Below, one piece after another: positions 6,960 to 12,086 of a DNA stretch of 12,086 bases; the first letter of the stretch is position 1; every line of letters starts with the position of its first letter. The notes below the pieces were generated by a model. That model saw only the letters and a program-made list of their open reading frames with translations, was not told the DNA's origin and ran no database searches. The DNA comes from Ruminococcaceae bacterium UBA5450. Its GTDB lineage: Bacteria > Bacillota > Clostridia > Oscillospirales > Acutalibacteraceae. Location of the stretch: contig DIQY01000130.1 of the NCBI GenBank assembly GCA_002424295.1, positions 407-12,492 of the forward strand. The letters are read 5' to 3'. A program made the position numbers and the translations under genes.

Positions 6960-7056
6960 CCATGTATCGAAGAAAATTTTGCAATTTTTTAAGCGGATCC
7001 TGCAGATTTTGAAAAAAACGATTGCTATTTTTCCAAAAAAAAAGTAGACTTGGAAC

Positions 7057-7062
7057 AAGGAG
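7057..7062 (+). promoter_or_regulatory. Ribosome binding site that sets the RpiR-family start
   Basis: AAGGAG is 8 bases before ATG 7071. This rules out the upstream in-frame TTG at 7050, which would place the binding site inside the gene. Confidence 0.7.
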
Positions 7063-7070
7063 TTGATTTG

Positions 7071-7964
7071 ATGAACACACATCTTTCGATCCGAATTCAG
7101 GATCAGATGCCGCATTTTTCAAAAGGTCAAAGATTAATTGCTAAATATATTGAAGAACATTATGATAAAGTAGCATTTATGACAGCTTCCAAGCTTGGTT
7201 CGACGGTAGGAGTCAGCGAATCCACAGTGGTACGTTTTGCGACGGAACTGGGGTATGATGGGTATCCTGAACTGCAGCGTGCAATGCAGGAGATGATTCG
7301 ATCAAAGCTGACCAGCGTACAGCGAATTGAAGTGACAAAGGAAAGAATTGGGAAAAATGATATTCTCGATGTGATGCTGGCTCAGGATATGGATGTGATA
7401 CGCCGTACCATGGAGGCGACCTCTCATAAAGACTTTTATGAGGCAGTTGATGCCATCATTGGAGCAAAAAAGATTTATATCTTAGGAGCGCGCAGCAGTG
7501 TCGCCTTGGCAACCTTCCTTTCTTATTATTTGGGAATGCTGTTTGATAATGTTCAGTGTATTCAGGCAACCAGTGAGGCAGAAATTTTTGAGCAGATGAT
7601 CTATATGACAAAAGATGATGTGATGATTGGACTTTCGTTTCCGCGTTACAGTAAAAAGGCATCTAAGGCAATGCATTTTGCACACGACCGCGGTGCAAAA
7701 GTGATTGCAATCACGGATTCTCTTTTGTCACCAATTGCGGAATTTGCAGATTATAGATTACTTGCCCGAAGTGATATTTCGGCAATCGTGGATTCTCTGG
7801 TTGCACCGCTGAGCCTGATCAATTCATTGCTTGTTGCGCTGGCTCTCAAAATGGAAGGCCGTGTGACAAAAGTTTTTCAAAATTTAGAAAATATTTGGGA
7901 CGAATATGGAGTTTACGAAAAAGTTGACGAAGCAGAAAATGATAAAGACAATAAAAAAGAGTGA
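7071..7964 (+). CDS. MurR/RpiR family transcriptional regulator
   Basis: The 297-residue cytosolic DNA-binding protein has the standard RpiR layout. An N-terminal helix-turn-helix domain spans about 1-77, with recognition region VGVSESTVVRFATELGYDG. A C-terminal SIS (sugar isomerase-like) domain spans about 120-250, with KKIYILGARSS and GLSFPRYSKKA as phosphosugar-binding loops. Family members sense sugar phosphates or amino-sugar phosphates and usually repress or activate nearby sugar genes. No sugar gene is near, so the ligand and targets are unknown. It follows a terminator, so transcription starts in the 110 bases upstream, where I cannot identify a convincing promoter. It ends with a charged tail (EAENDKDNKKE) that overlaps the next gene by 26 bases. 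Confidence 0.93.
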   Translation: MNTHLSIRIQDQMPHFSKGQRLIAKYIEEHYDKVAFMTASKLGSTVGVSESTVVRFATELGYDGYPELQRAMQEMIRSKLTSVQRIEVTKERIGKNDILDVMLAQDMDVIRRTMEATSHKDFYEAVDAIIGAKKIYILGARSSVALATFLSYYLGMLFDNVQCIQATSEAEIFEQMIYMTKDDVMIGLSFPRYSKKASKAMHFAHDRGAKVIAITDSLLSPIAEFADYRLLARSDISAIVDSLVAPLSLINSLLVALALKMEGRVTKVFQNLENIWDEYGVYEKVDEAENDKDNKKE

Positions 7965-9213
7965 TTTGATTGTAGTGGGCGGGGGTGCTTCCGGTCTGAC
8001 GGCTGCCGGCACCGCCGCCCATCTTGGGCTTAAAGTCTGTTTAATCGAGAAAACAAATCGGTTGGGATGGAAGCTTTCCATTACAGGAAAAGGGCGCTGT
8101 AATGTGACGAATGACTGCACTTCTCAAGAAGTCATTGCGAACGTTCCTACGAACGGACGGTTTCTTTTTGGCGCTCTGTCTCATTTTTCGCCTTCTGATG
8201 TGATGAAATTTTTTGAATCGTTGGGAGTGCCGCTGAAAACAGAGCGCGGAAACCGTGTGTTTCCGCAGTCAGATCGGGCCAAAGACATTGTTGATGCATT
8301 GGTTCATTGGAACAGAGACGCCGGCGTCGAAATCATACAGGGAGAAGTTAAAAAGCTCCTTCTGGAAGACGAGTCTGTCAAGGGAGTTATACTTTCGGAC
8401 GGAGAAACGATTTTGGCTTCACAGGTTATCCTTTGCTGCGGCGGGAAAAGCTATCCTGTTACCGGTTCTACTGGAGATGGCTATCTTTTGGCACAGCAGG
8501 CTGGCCATACCATTATTCCGCCGCGTCCCTCTTTGGTACCGCTTTGCTGTAAGGAGCAAGACTGCCAGGAGATGATGGGGCTTTCTCTGCGTAATATTGG
8601 CATTCAGCTTTATGATACGAAGAAAAAGAAAACAGTTTGTGCGGATTTCGGAGAACTGCTATTTACCCATTTTGGGCTTTCTGGGCCGGTGGTGCTTAGT
8701 GGCAGCGCACATTTAAAAGAGATGGAATCCGGCCGTTACCGGGCAGATATTGATTTGAAGCCGGCACTATCTTTTGAAAAGCTCGATGCGCGTTTACAAC
8801 GCGATTTTACAAAGTATCATGCGCGTGATTTTGTAAATGGGCTTTCGGACTTGCTGCCGCGGCTGATGATTCCGGTGGTTGTGCGCCGCTCCGAAATTTT
8901 GGAATCAACTAAGTGCGCAGACATTACAAGAGAGCAGAGACTGTCTCTTGTAAAGCTTTTGAAGCAGCTTTCGTTTACGGTTACTGGATTTCGGCCGATT
9001 GAAGAAGCAATTGTTACCTCCGGCGGCGTAAAGGTAAAGGAAGTTGACCCCAAAACAATGGAATCGAAGAAAATTCATGGGTTGTACTTTGCAGGAGAAC
9101 TTTTGGACATAGATGGCTATACAGGCGGTTTTAATTTGCAAATTGCTTTTTGTACCGGACGCCTTGCAGCACAGAGCGTTGCGCAGAAAGTGCAAAATGA
9201 GAAATCTTTTTGA
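7939..9213 (+). CDS. BaiN/HI0933-type NAD(P)/FAD-dependent oxidoreductase
   Basis: This is a flavoprotein of the HI0933/YhiN/BaiN family (also annotated as aminoacetone oxidase family), typically about 420 residues; from ATG 7939 it has 424. The FAD-binding Rossmann motif GGGASG is at 14-19, with the ribose-binding acid at E37 (LIEK). Family blocks follow: TGKGRCNVTN at about 49-58, GNRVFPQSDRAKDIV, GGKSYPVTGSTGDGY, FTHFGLSGP, and a C-terminal second FAD-contact block ending FAGELLDIDGYTGGFNLQ. Most members have no proven substrate; one was linked to bile acid metabolism in a gut Clostridium. ATG 7906 is possible but would add 11 Lys-rich residues and deepen the overlap. Neither start has a strong ribosome binding site, suggesting translation coupled to the upstream regulator. 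Confidence 0.93.
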   Translation: MIKTIKKSDLIVVGGGASGLTAAGTAAHLGLKVCLIEKTNRLGWKLSITGKGRCNVTNDCTSQEVIANVPTNGRFLFGALSHFSPSDVMKFFESLGVPLKTERGNRVFPQSDRAKDIVDALVHWNRDAGVEIIQGEVKKLLLEDESVKGVILSDGETILASQVILCCGGKSYPVTGSTGDGYLLAQQAGHTIIPPRPSLVPLCCKEQDCQEMMGLSLRNIGIQLYDTKKKKTVCADFGELLFTHFGLSGPVVLSGSAHLKEMESGRYRADIDLKPALSFEKLDARLQRDFTKYHARDFVNGLSDLLPRLMIPVVVRRSEILESTKCADITREQRLSLVKLLKQLSFTVTGFRPIEEAIVTSGGVKVKEVDPKTMESKKIHGLYFAGELLDIDGYTGGFNLQIAFCTGRLAAQSVAQKVQNEKSF

Positions 9214-9238
9214 AAAATTTGTTCCATTGTAGTAAAAT
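9210..9238 (+). promoter_or_regulatory. Sigma-A-type promoter of the cmk operon
   Basis: TTGAAA (9210-9215), a 17-base spacer and TAAAAT (9233-9238). The -35 overlaps the stop codon of the flavoprotein gene, and the -10 lies about 70 bases before cmk. No terminator separates the two units, so read-through from the flavoprotein gene is also likely. Confidence 0.65.
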
Positions 9239-9309
9239 TTAAAAAGACGGGAATTCTAATTGACAGATTGGAAAGAATTTCCGTAGATTTTAGGAAAGAG
9301 GATCGCTCT

Positions 9310-9981
9310 ATGAAAATTAATATTGCCATTGACGGCCCTGCTGGTGCTGGGAAAAGTTCGATTGCAAAGGAGATTTCCAGACAGTTTGGATTTGTTTACG
9401 TGGATACCGGCGCTATGTACCGTGCAATTGGGCTTTATATGCTTAGAAAGGGAATCAATCCTAAAGAAGCAGAAAAAGTTTTGCCGCTGCTTTCAGAAAT
9501 CAAGCTTTCTCTTCGCTTTTCAAAAGAAGGACAAAGAGTGCTTTTAAACGGAGAAGATGTTTCAGAGGAGATCCGTGAGCCACAGGTCAGTATGGCGGCT
9601 TCAGACGTTTCTGCAATTCCGGGAGTACGCGATTTTTTGCTGAATTTGCAGCAGGAGATGGCAAAACAAAACGATGTGATTATGGATGGACGTGATATCG
9701 GTACTGTTGTTCTACCCAATGCACAGCTAAAAATTTACTTGACTGCTTCGGCAGAGGAACGAGCACAGCGGCGCCGTGCACAGCTTCAGGAAAAAGGAAT
9801 CGAGGATTCTTTTGAAATGGTTCTTGAGGACATTAAGCGCCGGGATTATCAGGATTCTCATCGTAAGGTGGCACCTTTAAAGCCCGCTTCAGATGCACAG
9901 TATTTTGATACAACAGGAAATACGTTGGAGGAATCGGTACAGATGCTTTCCAACATTATTAAAAAACATTTTAACCTGTAA
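9310..9981 (+). CDS. cmk: Cytidylate kinase
   Basis: Cmk phosphorylates CMP and dCMP with ATP in the cytosol, recycling CMP from lipid and RNA turnover. The 223 residues match the bacterial family (about 225). The P-loop GPAGAGKSS is at 9-17, followed by YVDTGAMYRAI (CMP-binding region), the conserved DGRDIGTVVLP, LID-side arginines in AEERAQRRRAQL, and the C-terminal RRDYQDSHRKVAPLKPASDA block. ATG 9310 is chosen because MKINIAIDGPAG is the family start and AAAGAGGA lies 7 bases before it; a TTG at 9268 in the same frame would add 14 residues with no counterpart. It is the first gene of a unit with two acyltransferases and ispH. Confidence 0.97.
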   Translation: MKINIAIDGPAGAGKSSIAKEISRQFGFVYVDTGAMYRAIGLYMLRKGINPKEAEKVLPLLSEIKLSLRFSKEGQRVLLNGEDVSEEIREPQVSMAASDVSAIPGVRDFLLNLQQEMAKQNDVIMDGRDIGTVVLPNAQLKIYLTASAEERAQRRRAQLQEKGIEDSFEMVLEDIKRRDYQDSHRKVAPLKPASDAQYFDTTGNTLEESVQMLSNIIKKHFNL

Positions 9982-9992
9982 GAAAGGAGCAT

Positions 9993-10625
9993 ATGGGTTT
10001 GGAAAAGCGGACTCCGATTTATATTTTTTTACAGAAGATCGCGCGGTGGTTTATTCAGCCCTTTTGTCCGTTTCATGCACAGGGAATGGAGCAAGTTCCA
10101 AAAGATGGAGCGGCTATTATTTGCTGTAATCATCTGGGACTTACGGATGTGTTTCGGCTGGGATTTTCTTTAAAACGGCAGATTTATTATATGGCCAAAG
10201 CGGAACTTTTTCGGTTTAAACCGTTTGCAATGATTCTGCAGGGACTTGGCGCTTACCCGGTTCAGCGCGGAAGAGGCGATCTAAAGGCAATCAATGAATC
10301 TGCAAGACTGCTTCGGGAAGGACATCTTCTTGGAATTTTTCCGGAAGGTCATCGCAGTAAAGATGGGTTACCCGGCCAGCCAAAAGCTGGAGCGGTGATG
10401 TTGGCTCATAAATATCAGATCCCGATTGTGCCCTGCTGTATTGTGATGTATGGTGGCGGCCCCGTTAAACTGTTCCACAGAGCAGAAGTCGTCTTTGGGG
10501 CTCCCATTAAACCGCAGGAGCTCCAAATTACAAAAGGAAGCGGCAGTGAATATCGTGCCGCTAATCATGTGGTATGGGGAAAAATTCTTAACATGCGGGA
10601 AGAAACTCTGAAAAAATTCTCATAA
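9993..10625 (+). CDS. plsC: 1-acyl-sn-glycerol-3-phosphate acyltransferase (PlsC-like), first copy
   Basis: This membrane-associated acyltransferase is expected to convert lysophosphatidate to phosphatidate. All PlsC motifs are canonical: NHLGLTD (NHx4D, 46-52) with the catalytic His/Asp pair, GAYPVQR (86-92), FPEGHRS (116-122) and the IVPCCI region near 145. The length of 210 residues is normal for short clostridial PlsCs. A hydrophobic/aromatic N-terminus (IYIFLQKIARWFIQPF) probably lies in the membrane face. The ATG at 9993 has AAGGAG only 3 bases away; an in-frame TTG at 9999 would have 9-base spacing and may be the true start. It begins 11 bases after cmk. Confidence 0.92.
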   Translation: MGLEKRTPIYIFLQKIARWFIQPFCPFHAQGMEQVPKDGAAIICCNHLGLTDVFRLGFSLKRQIYYMAKAELFRFKPFAMILQGLGAYPVQRGRGDLKAINESARLLREGHLLGIFPEGHRSKDGLPGQPKAGAVMLAHKYQIPIVPCCIVMYGGGPVKLFHRAEVVFGAPIKPQELQITKGSGSEYRAANHVVWGKILNMREETLKKFS

Positions 10626-10658
10626 AAGTTTACATAAATTCTTTAAATGCTTCGTTTT

Positions 10659-10664
10659 GGGAGG
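10659..10664 (+). promoter_or_regulatory. Ribosome binding site for the second plsC
   Basis: GGGAGG is 7 bases before TTG 10672 and overlaps the alternative in-frame TTG at 10657, which therefore cannot be served by it. Confidence 0.65.
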
Positions 10665-10671
10665 AACGTTT

Positions 10672-11271
10672 TTGCTGTATACAGTTGCAAAAAAAATTTT
10701 AAAAGGAATTAGCCGCCTTTTTTACAGGATTTGCTGGAAAGGGGAAGAGCATATCCCGAAGAAAGGGGCTTTTATCGTTTGCTGCAATCATCGCAGTCTG
10801 ATAGACCCTTTGCTGGTAGCGGCTCCTTTTCAGCGGCAAATTCGTTTTATGGCAAAAGAAGAACTTTTTACACAGCATGGCAGATTGGCAGCATGGATTC
10901 TGCAGAGTCTTGGTGCTTTTCCGGTTCGAAGAGAAACAGCAGATCGTAAAAGCCTGCAAACAGCAGAACAGGTTCTTTTAGACGGTGGAATTGTAGGAAT
11001 TTTTCCGCAGGGATATGTGATTCGTGACAATCGTCCGTTCTCTCCTAAATCCGGCGCTGTCTTGCTGTCTTCATGTACGAATGTGCCGATTCTTCCGATG
11101 AGTATTTTTTGCAGAGGACCTCTCAAATTTTTTAGCCGAATTACAGTCAGAATTGGGAAACCACTTTCAGAAAAGTTCTTTCGGGACGCAGAATATGACC
11201 ATAAAAAATTAAAGGCAGGCAGTATTACTTTGGCGCAGGCTATTAATGGATTATTGGAGGAAGAAAATTGA
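10672..11271 (+). CDS. PlsC-like acyltransferase, second copy with altered motif III
   Basis: This 199-residue paralogue of the preceding acyltransferase starts at TTG 10672. Motif I is intact (NHRSLID, 39-45), as are GAFPVRR (81-87) and the VPILPMS region. Motif III reads FPQGYVIRDN (111-120) where the family has FPEG-T-R-S: the Glu is Gln113 (codon CAG at 11008-11010, one base from GAG) and the T-R-S is lost. In PlsC, motif III helps bind the glycerol-phosphate acceptor, so the acceptor or activity may differ. The catalytic His-Asp pair is still present, so an enzyme is more likely than a pseudogene. The gene lies 46 bases after the first copy and its stop overlaps the ispH start. Confidence 0.88.
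   Translation: MLYTVAKKILKGISRLFYRICWKGEEHIPKKGAFIVCCNHRSLIDPLLVAAPFQRQIRFMAKEELFTQHGRLAAWILQSLGAFPVRRETADRKSLQTAEQVLLDGGIVGIFPQGYVIRDNRPFSPKSGAVLLSSCTNVPILPMSIFCRGPLKFFSRITVRIGKPLSEKFFRDAEYDHKKLKAGSITLAQAINGLLEEEN
11256..11260 (+). promoter_or_regulatory. Ribosome binding site for ispH
   Basis: GGAGG, inside the 3' end of the second plsC, is 7 bases before TTG 11268. Confidence 0.7.
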
Positions 11272-12086
11272 AAGTAACGGTTGCAAAAACGGCAGGATTT
11301 TGTTTTGGGGTTAACCGTGCGGTCAACTTAGTAAAACAGCTTTTGCGGGAAGAAAATCAGGTCTGCACACTGGGCCCGATTATCCATAATCCCCAGACTC
11401 TTTCTCAACTGCAAAAAATGGGAGTTATCGAGGTGGAAAAGCCGGAAGAAGCACCAGAAGGGAGCACACTGGTGATTCGGTCTCACGGCGTTTCCAAAGC
11501 AGTAAAAGAACAGATCATGCACTTGCCGGTTCATTGTGTGGATGCCACATGCCCTTTTGTTTCTAAAATTCAGGAAATTGCAGGAGAAGAAAGTCGAAAA
11601 GGACGCATCCTCTTTTTATTCGGAGATGCCAGCCATCCGGAGGTGCAGGGGATTGTTGGACACTGTAGTGGGCAATGTAATGTTTTTTTGAATGCGCAGG
11701 AGTTGACGGATTTTATTGATCGTCGAGAAATTTTGTGCGATTCTACTATTTCTGTTGTAGCTCAGACCACCTTTCAGTTGTCAGAATGGGAAAAATGCTT
11801 AAAAATCCTGAAAAGGGTATATACAAACGCTCGAATTTTTGATACAATATGTAATGCAACTGCTGCCCGTCAAAAAGAGGCTGCTCAGCTGGCACAAAAG
11901 AGTGATGCTATGCTGGTTCTTGGAGGGAAGCAGAGTTCTAATACAGCGAAGCTTTTTGAAGTATGCAGGCAATTTGCGCCGACTTATTTTGCGCAGAGTA
12001 CAGAAGAGCTTCCGCTTAGTGCCTTGAGAGGGGTACATGATTTAGGTATTACTGCTGGTGCTTCCACGCCGGCAAGCATTATAAAG
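11268..12086 (+). CDS. ispH: 4-hydroxy-3-methylbut-2-enyl diphosphate reductase (3' end outside window)
   Basis: IspH is the [4Fe-4S] enzyme of the last MEP-pathway step, reducing HMBPP to IPP and DMAPP. The frame is open from TTG 11268 to the window edge (273 codons, no stop). The cluster ligands are C12 (GFCFGV), C95 (DATCPF) and C195 (DTICNAT). Substrate residues are H40 (HNP), H73 (SHG), H123 and E125 (HPEVQG), T167 (AQTT), S224/N225 (SSNT) and S266 (GAST). All match the known active-site set. Only the last residues of a stand-alone enzyme, or a fused ribosomal S1 domain as in many Clostridia, remain outside; which applies cannot be seen. The start overlaps the plsC-like stop as TTGA, so the two are translationally coupled. 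Confidence 0.96.
   Translation, partial: MKVTVAKTAGFCFGVNRAVNLVKQLLREENQVCTLGPIIHNPQTLSQLQKMGVIEVEKPEEAPEGSTLVIRSHGVSKAVKEQIMHLPVHCVDATCPFVSKIQEIAGEESRKGRILFLFGDASHPEVQGIVGHCSGQCNVFLNAQELTDFIDRREILCDSTISVVAQTTFQLSEWEKCLKILKRVYTNARIFDTICNATAARQKEAAQLAQKSDAMLVLGGKQSSNTAKLFEVCRQFAPTYFAQSTEELPLSALRGVHDLGITAGASTPASIIK

Noticed and set aside
7009..7037. TTGAAA at 7009-7014 as -35 for the RpiR-family gene
   Set aside because: No acceptable -10 hexamer is found 16-18 bases downstream (TCCAAA region), so I did not annotate a promoter.
1..12086. Search for tRNA, rRNA, CRISPR repeats, insertion sequence ends, or phage genes
   Set aside because: No cloverleaf ending in a T-arm consensus, no regularly spaced repeats, and no transposase, integrase or phage-like product were seen in any frame.

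Overview
The window looks like chromosomal DNA from an anaerobic Firmicute of the class Clostridia, probably close to the Oscillospiraceae/Ruminococcaceae. The evidence is moderate-to-low GC, strong purine-rich Shine-Dalgarno sequences with frequent TTG/GTG starts, sigma-A-type promoters, and gene families and gene order (cmk - plsC - plsC - ispH next to a BaiN/HI0933-type flavoprotein) that are familiar from Clostridia. The genus is an inference; there is no rRNA or other taxonomic marker. I see no mobile element, CRISPR array, tRNA or prophage gene.

Layout. (1) 1-4320: the 3' two thirds of uvrB, then uvrA with its best start 30 bases downstream, forming a uvrBA nucleotide excision repair operon. 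It ends at a hairpin shared with a convergent small gene. (2) 4337-4687: a minus-strand gene for an 81-residue protein of unknown function, with its own good promoter and a perfect 20-bp palindrome just upstream of the -35 box. (3) 4835-6959: a three-gene plus-strand unit made of a Cys- and Asp-rich DUF5685-type protein, a J-domain/TPR protein with a Cys-rich tail (ATGA overlap), and a polytopic membrane protein starting at TTG, closed by a strong intrinsic terminator. (4) 7071-9213: a MurR/RpiR-type regulator whose end overlaps a BaiN/HI0933-type FAD oxidoreductase. (5) 9210-12086: a promoter, then cmk, two tandem plsC-like acyltransferases and ispH, which runs off the end of the window.

How the genes work together. 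uvrB and uvrA encode the damage-recognition partners of excision repair. The cmk-plsC-plsC-ispH unit joins CMP/dCMP phosphorylation (nucleotide and CDP-linked lipid precursor supply), phosphatidic acid synthesis and the last step of the MEP isoprenoid pathway, so it is a membrane-precursor operon. The RpiR regulator and flavoprotein are coupled, but their signal and substrate cannot be read from sequence. The least explained part is the DUF5685 - J-domain - membrane protein unit. Its first protein carries two Asp-rich motifs about 100 residues apart that resemble trans-prenyl-synthase-fold metal-binding motifs, plus many cysteines. It is the best candidate here for an undescribed system.
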